Source of the DNA: Dyella_B humi | GTDB taxonomy: Bacteria > Pseudomonadota > Gammaproteobacteria > Xanthomonadales > Rhodanobacteraceae | Assembly (NCBI RefSeq): GCF_044904605.1 | Contig: NZ_JADIKI010000023.1 | Location: forward strand, 62,001 to 126,000 | Direction of reading: 5' to 3' | DNA: 64,000 nucleotides | Shown: one piece after another, positions 1 to 8,674 of the stretch | Numbering within the stretch: the first letter of the stretch is position 1 | How the letters are laid out: the number at the start of each line of letters is the position of its first letter | Position numbers and translations under genes: made by a program | The notes under the pieces: model-generated | What the model was told of the DNA's origin: nothing | Databases searched by the model: none | The model's input: the letters and a program-made list of their open reading frames with translations, nothing else

Positions 1-576
1 GCGAAATTCCCCAGGCATTTCTTCATGCGCCAGTTCCGCGATGGTGCAAGCCAGCTCCACGCCTGTGGCGCCTGCACCGATCACCACAATGGTCTGCAAT
101 GTCTGTCGCTTATCCGGATCAGGCTCGCGCTCGGCCTGCTCGAATATCGTCAGCAAATGCTGCCGTATCGATAGCGCGTCGCCCAAGGTTTTGAGCCCCG
201 GCGCGTACTGTGCCCATTCGTCGTGACCGAAATACGCATGCGTGGAACCGGTGGCGAGCACCAGCGTGTCGTAGGGAATGCGCGAGTCATCGGTGAGCAG
301 CACCGTCCTGGCAGCGACATCGACGCCATTCACTTCGGCCATCAGCGTGGTGACGTTCTTGAAGCGATGCAGCACGTGCCGGATCGGCCATGCGATCTGT
401 GAGATATCCAGCGCCGCACCCGCCACCTGGTAGAGCAGCGGCTGAAAGACGTGGTGATTGCTGCGATCGATGATCGTGACATCGACCTCTTCCCCGCCAA
501 GACGCCTGGCCGCCTCGAGACCACCGAAGCCGGCGCCCACGATCACTACGCGATGACGGTGCGTGGTTGCGTTCAA
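1..576 (-). CDS. Type II NADH dehydrogenase / FAD-dependent oxidoreductase, 5' part (runs off left edge)
   Basis: The open frame runs from a TTG codon at 576 to the window edge with no stop. AAGGAG lies 7 nt before the TTG and decides the start; no ATG fits. The first 192 residues hold an FAD-binding GAGFGG motif near residue 14, the RSNHHVFQPLLYQVA segment typical of NDH-2 enzymes, and a second dinucleotide motif (GAGATG, for NAD(P)H) near residue 168. The family passes electrons from NADH to quinone at the inner membrane face without pumping protons. The C-terminal part is outside the window, so completeness cannot be judged. Sulfide:quinone reductase-like proteins share the fold but usually lack this N-terminal pattern. 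The gene follows the GlxA regulator on the same strand, 104 nt downstream. Confidence 0.88.
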   Translation of the reverse strand, partial: MNATTHRHRVVIVGAGFGGLEAARRLGGEEVDVTIIDRSNHHVFQPLLYQVAGAALDISQIAWPIRHVLHRFKNVTTLMAEVNGVDVAARTVLLTDDSRIPYDTLVLATGSTHAYFGHDEWAQYAPGLKTLGDALSIRQHLLTIFEQAEREPDPDKRQTLQTIVVIGAGATGVELACTIAELAHEEMPGEFR

Positions 577-680
577 TGCAATTCTCCTTAGGTGGCCGCT
601 CGCGAAAAACTGGTTCGTCATTCCTGCGATGCTATATGGCATCACATGACATGCTTGAACAATAGGTCATGCACGCGATG

Positions 681-1664
681 TCATGCACCTGCAATTTGAT
701 GCTCGGCCACTGGCATGTAGCGCTTGCGATATTCGGCCGGTGTGACGCCAACGTGTTTTGCGAACACGCGCCGAAACGTATCGACGCTGTGGAAGCCGCA
801 CTTGGCAGCGACTTGCTTGGGCGCGGAATATCCCGCCTCGAACAGCGCACGCGCTGCATCGACACGCGCCGCTTCGACCCAGGCCGCAGGCGTGACGCCT
901 ACCTCGGCATGGAATAGCCGCGCGAAATGGCGCGGACTCAAACCCGCGCGCTCCGCAAGCTCGGACACGCCGTGGTCCAGCGCGGGATGCGCCACCACCC
1001 AGCGCTGCACCTCCTGCAAGACGGAGCGCCCGGCAGGACGTGTCTCGCCCTTTCGGCTGAACTGCATTTGCCCGCCCGGCCGCTTGAAGAACATGACCAA
1101 TTGCGAGGCCACTTCCATCGCCACATCGCGGCCCAGATCCTCTTCCACAAGGGAAAGCGACAAATCGAGCCCGGCGGTGACACCTGCCGCGGTGCGCAAC
1201 TTGCCGTCACGCACGTATAGCGCGTCGTCGTTCACTGTCACCGAAGGGTAGGCGCTTCTAAAGCGATCCGCGGCAGCCCAGTGTGTGGTGATGCGCTTGC
1301 CCTTCAGCAGGCCGGTGGCGGCAAGCACGAATGCGCCGGTGCATACCGAGCCATATCGGCGAGCCCGAACCGAAGTACGGCGCAACCAGGCGAGTGCAGG
1401 CGCAGACAGCGAATACTCGGCGGCATGCGGCGCTCCCGCCACCAGCAGGGTATCGACACGATCATCCGACTCCCCCGCCACCCGATCCGGCAGCAAGCGC
1501 ACACCGGACGAGCTCGTGAGCGGACCGCGTTTACAGGCGACGATCTCCAGCTCATAGAACGTGCTGCCAGTTTCGATATTGGCCTGGGCAAACACATCGA
1601 GCGGTCCGGAAACATCCAGCAACTGCACGCCCGGCAGCGCCAGGATCGAAATCTTCTTTGCCAC
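681..1664 (-). CDS. GlxA family transcriptional regulator (DJ-1/PfpI-like domain plus AraC helix-turn-helix)
   Basis: The protein has 327 residues. Residues about 5-170 form a DJ-1/PfpI glutaminase-like sensor domain (opening LALPGVQLLDVSGPLDVF, with a VCTGAFVLA nucleophile-elbow-like stretch). Residues about 220-320 form a double AraC-type DNA-binding domain (GLSPRHFARLF, then CGFHSVDTFRRVFAKHVGVTPAEYRKR). The start is GTG at 1664 with GGAGG about 9 nt upstream. Such regulators are usually activators whose PfpI domain binds a small ligand. The gene is divergent from the HD-domain hydrolase that begins near 1783, so that gene is a plausible target. The ligand cannot be read from the sequence. 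Confidence 0.9.
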   Translation of the reverse strand: MAKKISILALPGVQLLDVSGPLDVFAQANIETGSTFYELEIVACKRGPLTSSSGVRLLPDRVAGESDDRVDTLLVAGAPHAAEYSLSAPALAWLRRTSVRARRYGSVCTGAFVLAATGLLKGKRITTHWAAADRFRSAYPSVTVNDDALYVRDGKLRTAAGVTAGLDLSLSLVEEDLGRDVAMEVASQLVMFFKRPGGQMQFSRKGETRPAGRSVLQEVQRWVVAHPALDHGVSELAERAGLSPRHFARLFHAEVGVTPAAWVEAARVDAARALFEAGYSAPKQVAAKCGFHSVDTFRRVFAKHVGVTPAEYRKRYMPVAEHQIAGA

Positions 1665-1782
1665 GGCTGCGTCCTCCGATGTCCGTGATGCGCGGAGAAT
1701 GGCAGTATATGACGTATTGCGCCGTTTGATGCCATGGCTGTCGGGGCTGACACTGAAGTCGCCTCACCTTTGGAAACTGCTC

Positions 1783-2421
1783 ATGACACGCATCAACGGC
1801 GTCGACATCCCCGACAGCCAGCTCGCACGCGAGATCACCGACCTGGTGCGGGATACCGCATCGCCTCTGCTTTTCCACCATTCAAGCCGCGTCTATTATT
1901 TCGGCGCATTGGCCGGCAAGCGCCGTGGCCTGCCGTTCGACCCCGAGCTGCTGTATGCCGGTGCGATGTTCCACGATATGGGACTTACGCAGGAGCACCG
2001 AAGCGCCGATCTGCGCTTCGAAGTCGACGGAGCCAATGCAGCGCGCGACTTTTTGCGCAGCCATGGCATTGCCCAGGCAGACATCGATACCGTCTGGACG
2101 GCTATTGCGCTTCACACCACGCCGGGCATTCCGGAGCACATGCATCCGGTGATCGCGCTGGTGACTGCAGGCGTGGAAATGGATGTGTTGGGCCTGGACT
2201 ACCACGGCTTCAGCGAACAGGAGCGCGAAGCCGTGGTCCATGCGCATCCGCGTAGCAGCCACTTCAAGGAAGACATCATTCAGGCCTTCTACGATGGCAT
2301 CCAGCACAAGCCCACTACCACGTTCGGCAATGTGAAAGGCGATGTGCTCGCTGACAAGCAACCTGGCTTCCATCCCGGCAATTTCTGCAGTGTGATCCGC
2401 GGCTCGGCGTGGCCCGGATAA
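1783..2421 (+). CDS. HD-domain metal-dependent hydrolase, cyanamide hydratase-like
   Basis: The protein has 212 residues from ATG 1783; an in-frame ATG at 1699 and a GTG at 1561 would lengthen it, but 1783 gives the usual family start (MTRINGVDIPDSQLAREI). The HD metal site is visible: H32/H33 before SRVYYFG, then H64-D65 in AGAMFHDMGL, then EHRS and an ALHTTPGIPEHMH stretch that can supply further ligands. HSSRVYYFG followed by HD is the pattern of the cyanamide hydratase/urea hydro-lyase branch of HD proteins. The true substrate is unknown and the assignment beyond 'HD hydrolase' is inference. It is divergent from the GlxA-type regulator, which may control it. Confidence 0.82.
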   Translation: MTRINGVDIPDSQLAREITDLVRDTASPLLFHHSSRVYYFGALAGKRRGLPFDPELLYAGAMFHDMGLTQEHRSADLRFEVDGANAARDFLRSHGIAQADIDTVWTAIALHTTPGIPEHMHPVIALVTAGVEMDVLGLDYHGFSEQEREAVVHAHPRSSHFKEDIIQAFYDGIQHKPTTTFGNVKGDVLADKQPGFHPGNFCSVIRGSAWPG

Positions 2422-2527
2422 GCGCCGACCGATGAGCTCCTGCAGGCGCGGTGCGTAGACCAAAGGGACTACGCACCAACGGAGGTGTCTGTTACCGTCA
2501 AGCTCTGCCGACCATGTGGGGGAGCTC

Positions 2528-3475
2528 ATGCAATTGCGCCATCTTCGTGTCTGGTTCGCCATCGCGACCAGTCTGCTCGTACTGCCCGTCGTTGCCGACA
2601 CGCCCAAGGCCACGCCTACCGCGAAGGAACTCATCGCGAAATCCAAGCCGGAAGAGTGGCGCACGCCAGACCCGGAGAACCTGCTGTACATGCAATTGCC
2701 ACAGGGTCGCGTGGTGATCGAACTGGCGCCCGACTTCACGCCGCTGCACGCCGCCAATATCCGCACGCTGGTGCGCGAACATTACTTCGATGGGCTGGCG
2801 ATCATTCGCGTGCAGGACAATTTCGTCACGCAGTGGGGCGATCCCAACGACGACGATAACGGCGACAAGAGCAAGATCAAGCCGCTGGGCAGCGCCAAGC
2901 ACACGCTTCCATCGGAATACACGCGCGCGATCGATGCCAAGCTGCCGTGGACGCCGTTGCCCGATGGCGACGTCTACGCGCCGCAGGTGGGTTTCAGCGA
3001 AGGCTTCCCCACAGCGCGCGATCCGGCCAGCAACCGCGAATGGCTGGTGCACTGCTATGGCATGGTCGGCGTGGCGCGCGACGTGGCGCCGGACAGCGGC
3101 AACGGCAGTTCGCTGTACGTGGCGATTGGCCAGGCACCGCGCCAGATCGATCATAATCTCGCCATCGCTGGTCGCGTGATCGAAGGCATGCCTTATCTCT
3201 CCGGGTTGCCGCGCGGCACGGGGCCCTTGGGGTTCTACACGCAGGCATCGCAACGTGTGCCGATTCTGTCGGTGAAACTGGCCGCGGACCTGCCACCCGC
3301 CCAACGCGAGAAGCTTCAGGTGCTGCGCACTGACAGCAGCACTTTCGCTTCCATCATCGAAGCCAAACGCAATCGTCACGACGCGTTCTACACACTGCCG
3401 GCCGGAAAGATCGATGTCTGCAATATCGATGTTCCGGTGCGTACGGAATCGCCTGCCGCGAACACCGCGCATTGA
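2528..3475 (+). CDS. Cyclophilin-type peptidyl-prolyl cis-trans isomerase, exported
   Basis: The protein has 315 residues. The ATG at 2528 has GGGGGAG just upstream and gives a signal peptide ending near VVADT; a GTG four codons earlier is possible. The cyclophilin fold begins at NLLYMQLPQGRVVIELAPDFTPLHAANIRTLV, followed by YFDGLAIIRVQDNFVTQWGDP, the Pro-isomerase core. The later GMVGVARDVAPDSGNGSSLYVAIG segment replaces the compact GTVGMAR...SQFFI stretch of small cyclophilins and is longer than usual. The product probably helps folding in the periplasm. It stands alone between the HD protein and the AsmA-family gene. Confidence 0.88.
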   Translation: MQLRHLRVWFAIATSLLVLPVVADTPKATPTAKELIAKSKPEEWRTPDPENLLYMQLPQGRVVIELAPDFTPLHAANIRTLVREHYFDGLAIIRVQDNFVTQWGDPNDDDNGDKSKIKPLGSAKHTLPSEYTRAIDAKLPWTPLPDGDVYAPQVGFSEGFPTARDPASNREWLVHCYGMVGVARDVAPDSGNGSSLYVAIGQAPRQIDHNLAIAGRVIEGMPYLSGLPRGTGPLGFYTQASQRVPILSVKLAADLPPAQREKLQVLRTDSSTFASIIEAKRNRHDAFYTLPAGKIDVCNIDVPVRTESPAANTAH

Positions 3476-3618
3476 TGAGGTGCCCGGCGAGCGGTCCGGG
3501 CAGATGAATCCGTGCTAAGCGCCGCGGCAGGGATATACGCGGTTTTCGCCCCGCTCATAGTTACTTGGGCCGACGTCAACCGTATCCTGCGCAACAGTTG
3601 GCGAAAAGGCGGAAAGTA

Positions 3619-5745
3619 ATGCGGCTCAGCTTGAAAATACTGACCTGGATGGTGGGTGTGCTGCTGGTGCTGGTGATCGCACTGGTTCTGCTAGTGGCGC
3701 TGTTCGACTGGAACCGGCTCAAGCCCACGATCGACGACAAAGTCAGCGCAGCTATCGGCCGATCCTTCGTGATCGGCGGTGACCTGAGCGCGGCATGGCG
3801 GCGCGAGCCGAGCGAACCCGGCCTGCGCGGGCTGATGCCATGGCCCACGTTCACCGCGCGCGACATCCATATCGGCAATCCGCCGTGGGCCACGCAATCG
3901 CAGTTCGTGCAGCTCGATGCGATCGAGTTCCGGATCTCTCCGCTACCGCTATTGCTGCACCACATCTATGTGCCTACGGTGCAGCTCTCTGGCCCGCGCG
4001 TGGATCTGGAACGCAACAGCCAGGGCCAAGCCAACTGGCAGCTTGCCTTTGCACAAGATCAGCAGCCGTCACGCTGGAAGCTCACTCTAGGCACTATCGG
4101 CTTCGACAAGGGCGAGATCGCGCTGGACGATGCCAAGAACCACCTGAACCTGCACGTTGCCGTCACGCCGCTGCAGCAAGCCATCCCTTACGACCAGCTC
4201 ATCGCGCAAGCCACCAGCGAGGCACGCGCGGATGTGGGACATGACGTGGGCAGGATGGTGAACACCCAGCAGACCAATCCTGACGTTTCCGCCAACGCCA
4301 AGCGCAGCAGCTACCAGTTCGCATGGTCCGCCACCGGCAGCTATCAGGGCGCGCCGGTGAACGGTAGCGGCAAGACCGGCGCAGTGCTCGCCTTGCAGCA
4401 GACCGATCAGCCGTTTCCGGTGCAGGCGCGCCTACACGTGGGCGATAGCAAGATCGCGCTGGTCGGCACGCTGACCGATCCCACGCATCTGGGCGCGTTG
4501 AATCTGCGTGTATGGTTCGCCGGCACCAGCATGGCCAAGCTGTATCCGATTCTCGGTATTACCCTGCCCGATACGCCGCCTTACGCAACGGAAGGTCATC
4601 TGTCGGCGGAGTTGCATGCGCAGGGCAGTCGTTTCAGCTATCGCGATTTCAGGGGCCGCGTCGGCGAAAGTGATCTGAGCGGCAACCTGGAAGTGGTCAC
4701 TGGCGGCCCGCGCATGAAACTGAGCGGGGATCTGCATTCGCAACTGCTGCGCTTTGCCGACCTGGGTCCGCTGGTGGGTGCCGACAACCAGGCGCAGAAG
4801 CAGGAACGCGGCGACACCACACCGCAGCCCAACGAAAAAGTGCTGCCGGTGGAGCAATTCCACACCGATCGTCTGCGCAGCATGGATGCCGACGTGGTTT
4901 TCGATGCGGCGCACATCGAGCATCCGGCCTCATTGCCGATCGATGCGCTCAGTACGCATGTCCATCTGGACAACGGCGTGCTGAAGCTCGATCCGCTGCA
5001 TGCAAGTGTGGCCGGCGGCAGCGTCGGGGGAAATCTCAGCATGGACAGCAACACCCAGCCCATGCATACAAACATCAATCTAGGAGCGCGCCATCTGCAA
5101 CTGAAACGCTTGTTTCCGACCGTGCAATCCATGCAGACCAGCTTCGGCGAGATCAACGGTGATGCAAGCCTGAGCGGCAACGGCAGCTCCGTATCTGGCT
5201 TGCTCAGCAATGCGAATGGGGAGCTGAAGCTGCTGATGAACAATGGCGCGATCAGCAAGACGCTGCTGGAAACGGCGGGACTGAACGTGGCGAACGTGGT
5301 GATGGGCAAACTGTTCGGCGACAAGACAGTACAAATCCATTGCGCTGCCACCGACATGGTCGGCATCAACGGCGTGTTCACCAGTCGCCTGTTCGTGCTC
5401 GATACGAGCGATGCCACCATCAACGTGACCGGCACGATCAATTTCAACAACGAGCACCTGGACCTGGACGTGGTGCCGCACACGAAAGGCTTGCGGATCT
5501 TCTCACTGCGCTCGCCGCTGTACGTGAAAGGCACTTTCAAGGATCCGGACGTGGGCGTACAGCCTGGGCCGCTGATCTTGCGCGGCGGCGGCGCGGTGGC
5601 GCTGGCGGTGTTCGCTGCACCTGTGGCGGCTTTGCTCGCGGTGATCGTGCCTAGTCGCGGTGAGCAGCTAAATCAGTGTCAGCAAGTGTTGACGGAGCTG
5701 CGCAATGCGCCGCCTGCGAGTGGCGACAAGAAACCTTCGCATTGA
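3619..5745 (+). CDS. AsmA family protein (inner-membrane anchored, periplasmic bridge-type)
   Basis: The protein has 708 residues. ATG 3619 with AGGCGGAAAG upstream was chosen over an upstream GTG because it starts the signal-anchor directly (KILTWMVGVLLVLVIALVLL, residues about 6-28). FDWNRLKPTIDDKVSAAIGRSFVIGGDL after the anchor is the typical AsmA N-terminus, and the long beta-rich body with a C-terminal AsmA_2-like region (DGDAS-type repeats, GELKLLMNNG, TGTINFNNEHLDLDV) fits the family. Related proteins (AsmA, YhjG, TamB group) influence outer-membrane assembly and anterograde phospholipid transport. The last 60 residues contain a hydrophobic stretch (VALAVFAAPVAALLAVIV), a possible second membrane segment. 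Upstream spacing suggests its own promoter. Confidence 0.88.
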   Translation: MRLSLKILTWMVGVLLVLVIALVLLVALFDWNRLKPTIDDKVSAAIGRSFVIGGDLSAAWRREPSEPGLRGLMPWPTFTARDIHIGNPPWATQSQFVQLDAIEFRISPLPLLLHHIYVPTVQLSGPRVDLERNSQGQANWQLAFAQDQQPSRWKLTLGTIGFDKGEIALDDAKNHLNLHVAVTPLQQAIPYDQLIAQATSEARADVGHDVGRMVNTQQTNPDVSANAKRSSYQFAWSATGSYQGAPVNGSGKTGAVLALQQTDQPFPVQARLHVGDSKIALVGTLTDPTHLGALNLRVWFAGTSMAKLYPILGITLPDTPPYATEGHLSAELHAQGSRFSYRDFRGRVGESDLSGNLEVVTGGPRMKLSGDLHSQLLRFADLGPLVGADNQAQKQERGDTTPQPNEKVLPVEQFHTDRLRSMDADVVFDAAHIEHPASLPIDALSTHVHLDNGVLKLDPLHASVAGGSVGGNLSMDSNTQPMHTNINLGARHLQLKRLFPTVQSMQTSFGEINGDASLSGNGSSVSGLLSNANGELKLLMNNGAISKTLLETAGLNVANVVMGKLFGDKTVQIHCAATDMVGINGVFTSRLFVLDTSDATINVTGTINFNNEHLDLDVVPHTKGLRIFSLRSPLYVKGTFKDPDVGVQPGPLILRGGGAVALAVFAAPVAALLAVIVPSRGEQLNQCQQVLTELRNAPPASGDKKPSH

Positions 5746-5761
5746 CTGCTTTGTGCTCATA

Positions 5762-5932
5762 GCCCCTCGCCCTCCGGGAGAGGGGCTGGGGTGAGGGTGC
5801 GATCAGCGCGCGATCACAACGACTTGCGCAAGAAGCCAGCCTTGCGCTCCGCCCGAACCCTCACCCGCCCCCCGATCGAGTCGAGGGCAGGCTTCTCGGC
5901 ACCCTCTCCCGGAGGGAGAGGGATTCACTAAG
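5762..5932. repeat. Intergenic inverted repeats of the CCCTCTCCC family
   Basis: The 270-bp gap after the AsmA gene holds a CCTCCGGGAGAGGGG motif near 5771, the complementary pair GGGTGAGGGTGCG (about 5789-5801) and CGAACCCTCACCC (about 5854-5866), and a CCCTCTCCCGGAGGGAGAGGG palindrome near 5902-5922. These can fold into nested hairpins. Similar palindromes recur in many gaps of the window. Confidence 0.75.
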
Positions 5933-6015
5933 GAGACTTTTCCTTACGTCTGTTTCCCTCATCGATACTTCCCGCCCGGCTAAACTGAGCGCCTTCCCCA
6001 CTCTCCCCGCCGCCC

Positions 6016-6942
6016 ATGCAGCCCGTCACCAAGGCCCGCCTGCAAATTCATTTCTGCGTGCTGCTATGGGGCTTCACCGCCATCCTCGGCAAGCTGATCA
6101 CCTTGCCGGCGATGGCGCTGGTGTGGTGGCGCATGCTGCTGGTGGCTGGCGCCCTGTTGCTGATACCTCGCGTGCGGCACGGCCTGCGCGCCATGCCGGC
6201 CAGGTTGCGTTTGGCGTATGCCGGTATCGGCATGCTGGTGGCGCTGCATTGGCTGACGTTCTACGCGGCGATCAAACTGGCCAATGCATCCGTGGGTGCC
6301 ACGTGCATCGCGTTGGGGCCAGCGTTTCTTGCGTTCGTCGAACCGTGGATCGCCGGACGGCGCTTTGACGCACGCGAGTTGCTGATCGCCATTGCGGTGG
6401 TGCCGGGCGTAGCGATGGTCGCTGGAGGCGTGCCGGGCCATATGCGTATTGGCATCGCGGTGGGCGTGCTGTCGGCGCTGTTCGTGGCGCTGTTCGGCGC
6501 GCTCAACAAGCGCATGGTCGATCACGGTGATCCGCTCACCGTCACCTGCATCGAGCTGGGCACCGGCACGCTCCTGCTCACCTTACTGGCGCCGCTGCTG
6601 CCGCACGATGGCGCGGCGTTCCAGCTTCCCGATCTGCACGATTCGCTGCTGCTGTTGCTGCTGTCGTTCGGCTGCACGCTGTTGCCGTTTTCGCTGGCGC
6701 TGGTCGCGCTGCGTCATGTGAGTGCGTTTGCGATGCAGATGATCACCAACCTGGAGCCCGTCTACGCCATCGTATTGGCGATGTTGCTGTTGGGCGAGCA
6801 ACGCCAGTTGGATGGCTGGTTCTACGCGGGCGTGGCGGTGATTCTTGCCGCGGTATTCGCGCATCCGCTACTGCATCGCAAAGAGCAGATGCCGGTGCAG
6901 GCGGAATTGCTGGGGACGGCGGAGAGTCACAATCTCGATTGA
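6016..6942 (+). CDS. EamA/DMT family transporter
   Basis: The protein has 308 residues and about ten hydrophobic segments arranged as two EamA repeats (residues about 8-138 and 148-285). Signature stretches are FCVLLWGFTAILGKLITLPA at the N-terminus, LANASVGATCIALGPAFLAFVEPW, and LEPVYAIVLAMLLLGEQ near the end of repeat two. Family members export metabolites or amino acids across the inner membrane; no substrate can be assigned. The gene has repeats on both sides and is likely monocistronic. Confidence 0.9.
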   Translation: MQPVTKARLQIHFCVLLWGFTAILGKLITLPAMALVWWRMLLVAGALLLIPRVRHGLRAMPARLRLAYAGIGMLVALHWLTFYAAIKLANASVGATCIALGPAFLAFVEPWIAGRRFDARELLIAIAVVPGVAMVAGGVPGHMRIGIAVGVLSALFVALFGALNKRMVDHGDPLTVTCIELGTGTLLLTLLAPLLPHDGAAFQLPDLHDSLLLLLLSFGCTLLPFSLALVALRHVSAFAMQMITNLEPVYAIVLAMLLLGEQRQLDGWFYAGVAVILAAVFAHPLLHRKEQMPVQAELLGTAESHNLD

Positions 6943-6955
6943 ACGCTCCGACGAG

Positions 6956-6977
6956 CCCCTCTCCCGGAGGGAGAGGG
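6956..6977. repeat. Palindromic CCCCTCTCCC/GGGAGAGGG hairpin
   Basis: A short near-perfect palindrome lies between the EamA transporter (stop 6942) and the convergent LysR gene (stop 7009). It has no T-tract but may act as a bidirectional transcript end. It belongs to the same family as 5762-5932, 16498-16520, 43593-43615 and 48238-48266. Confidence 0.7.
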
Positions 6978-7008
6978 ACTCACTCGAAAGCTTTCACCGA
7001 CATACAGA

Positions 7009-7902
7009 TCAGCGCTTCGCCAAACGATCCCGCATGAAGTCGATAAACGCCCGCACCTTCGCCGGCGGCTGCGGATCCGGATAGACCGCGTGGATGCCGC
7101 CCTCCAGCAAGTGATACTGCGGCAGCAGCACCTGCAGGCGGCCGGCGCGGATGTCGTCTTCCGCCAGATAATCCGGCAATACGGATACGCCTGCGCCGGC
7201 GAGTACCAGTCCGCGAATCGCCGCTGCATTGTTGGCCTGCATCACCTGGCGCATACGGACGATGCGACGCGTGCGACCACGGGTGAAGGTCCAGCGCAAA
7301 GGCGTGGCCAGCGCCGACATGGCGATCCATCCGTGCACAGACAGGTCCTCCGGTCGGCGCGGCGTGCCGTGCTCGACCAGATAAGCCGGAGAAGCCATCA
7401 CGAACTGGCGGAAACCTCCTAGGCGAGTCGCACGCAAGCTGGAATCGCGCAGCCAGCCGATGCGGACTGCCATATCGAAACGCTCGGCAATGAGATCGTT
7501 GATCTGGTCGTTGATCACCAGGTCCACATGCAGCAGCGGATGCAGGCGGCGAAATTCCGCCAGTGCCGGCGCGAGCACCGCGGTGCCGTAATCCGTTGAA
7601 GTAGTGAGGCGCAGCGTGCCGGTGGGCGTGCTGCGCTGAGTGCCAACGCGCTCGATCGCGGCTTCCGCCTGTTCGAGCAATGGCACGCAATCGGCATGAA
7701 AAGCCGCGCCTGCTTCGGTCAGCGCCATGCGCCGCGTGCTGCGCACGATCAGCGTGATGCCCAGTTCACGCTCTAGCCTCAACAGGTGCTGGCTGACCAT
7801 GGCCTTGGTCATACCTAGTTGCACCGCCGCCGCGGTGAACGAGCCGGCGCGCACTAGCGCCACGAAAACGGCCAGGCGATTGAGATTGACGTCGCGTCCC
7901 AT
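7009..7902 (-). CDS. LysR family transcriptional regulator
   Basis: The protein has 297 residues. The N-terminal winged helix-turn-helix is clear (LNRLAVFVALVRAGSFTAAAVQLGMTKAMVSQHLLRLERELG, residues 6-48), followed by the linker and a periplasmic-binding-like effector domain from about residue 90 to 295 (LRLTTSTDYGTAVLAPALAEF opening). The ATG at 7902 is the natural start. It is divergent from the NAD(P)H-binding protein at 8014 and a LysR-type palindrome lies between them, so the two probably form a regulator-target pair and the regulator probably represses itself. The inducer is unknown. Confidence 0.92.
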   Translation of the reverse strand: MGRDVNLNRLAVFVALVRAGSFTAAAVQLGMTKAMVSQHLLRLERELGITLIVRSTRRMALTEAGAAFHADCVPLLEQAEAAIERVGTQRSTPTGTLRLTTSTDYGTAVLAPALAEFRRLHPLLHVDLVINDQINDLIAERFDMAVRIGWLRDSSLRATRLGGFRQFVMASPAYLVEHGTPRRPEDLSVHGWIAMSALATPLRWTFTRGRTRRIVRMRQVMQANNAAAIRGLVLAGAGVSVLPDYLAEDDIRAGRLQVLLPQYHLLEGGIHAVYPDPQPPAKVRAFIDFMRDRLAKR

Positions 7903-7910
7903 GCCCTATG

Positions 7911-7939
7911 ATTGTCAACCTTATCTTGACAGTCAATTG
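7911..7939. promoter_or_regulatory. Candidate LysR operator between divergent genes
   Basis: TGTCAA at 7913-7918 and TTGACA at 7926-7931 form a perfect 6-bp inverted repeat with a 7-bp spacer, fitting the T-N11-A layout of LysR boxes. TTGAC at 7926-7930 also pairs with GTCAA at 7932-7936, giving a third half-site. The site is 9-29 nt upstream of the LysR start and about 80 nt upstream of the 8014 gene. The role is inferred from position and symmetry. Confidence 0.7.
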
Positions 7940-8013
7940 CGTATTAGTCCGCTTATCGATCCAATGTGAAAAGCGCATGCTTCCGCTCCATCGCTTTCCC
8001 ACGGAGACAACGC

Positions 8014-8655
8014 ATGAAACTGGTTCTTTTCGGCGCCACCGGCCACATCGGTCACGCCATCCTCGACGAAGCCCTGGCGCGTGGCCACGACGTCATGGCG
8101 ATCGTGCGCGACGCCGGCCGGCTCACGCAGCAGCACGAGAAGCTGCATGTGGTGGTGGGTACCGTCGAGGAATCGGCCATCTGGTTGGCCTACGCCAAGC
8201 ATGCCGATGCGGTGATCGCCAGCCTTTCCGCCCGCCGCGACGGCCATGTGGACACTATTCCAAATGCTGCGCAGACGCTGCTCGAAACGCTCAACGGCAC
8301 CAATCTCAAGCGCTTGCTATGGGTAGGTGGCGCCGGCAGCCTGGAGGTTGCACCGGGCGTGAAAGTGATCGATGACCCACACTTCCCCGAAGCCTGGAAG
8401 CCCGAAGCGCAGGCGCAGGCCCGCGCGCTGGAAGTGTTCCGCGCCAGCAAGGCCAATGTGGATTGGACCTATATCAGTCCCGCCGCGCTGATCGAGGATG
8501 GCGAACGCACCGGCAAATACCGCGTCGGCGGCGAGCAATTGCTGGTGGATGACAAGGGCGTCAGCCGCATTACCGTGCCCGACTATGCGGTTGCGGTGCT
8601 CGATCGGCTGGAGAAGAACGATGCGCTTCGGCAGCGCATTACGGTGGCGTATTAA
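8014..8655 (+). CDS. NAD(P)H-binding protein (atypical short-chain dehydrogenase, YwnB/NmrA-like)
   Basis: The protein has 213 residues from ATG 8014, which has GGAGACAA upstream; an upstream in-frame start at 7966 lacks a good ribosome site. It opens with a Rossmann dinucleotide motif, LFGATGHIGHAILDEAL (GxxGxxG at residues 7-13), then a basic VRDAGRL that favours NADPH. DWTYISPAALIEDG matches the C-terminal part of the NAD(P)-dependent oxidoreductase family that includes YwnB. These proteins often respond to redox or electrophile stress. The divergent LysR gene with its operator suggests induction by a small molecule. Confidence 0.87.
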   Translation: MKLVLFGATGHIGHAILDEALARGHDVMAIVRDAGRLTQQHEKLHVVVGTVEESAIWLAYAKHADAVIASLSARRDGHVDTIPNAAQTLLETLNGTNLKRLLWVGGAGSLEVAPGVKVIDDPHFPEAWKPEAQAQARALEVFRASKANVDWTYISPAALIEDGERTGKYRVGGEQLLVDDKGVSRITVPDYAVAVLDRLEKNDALRQRITVAY

Positions 8656-8674
8656 ACTTCCGAAGTACGCCATT

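Noticed and set aside
1882..2766. A 294-residue minus-strand frame
   Set aside because: It covers the HD-domain gene and the start of the cyclophilin gene antisense and has no domain.
3482..3501. GCCCGG...CCGGGC hairpin after the cyclophilin gene as terminator
   Set aside because: The stem is only 6 bp and there is no T-tract.
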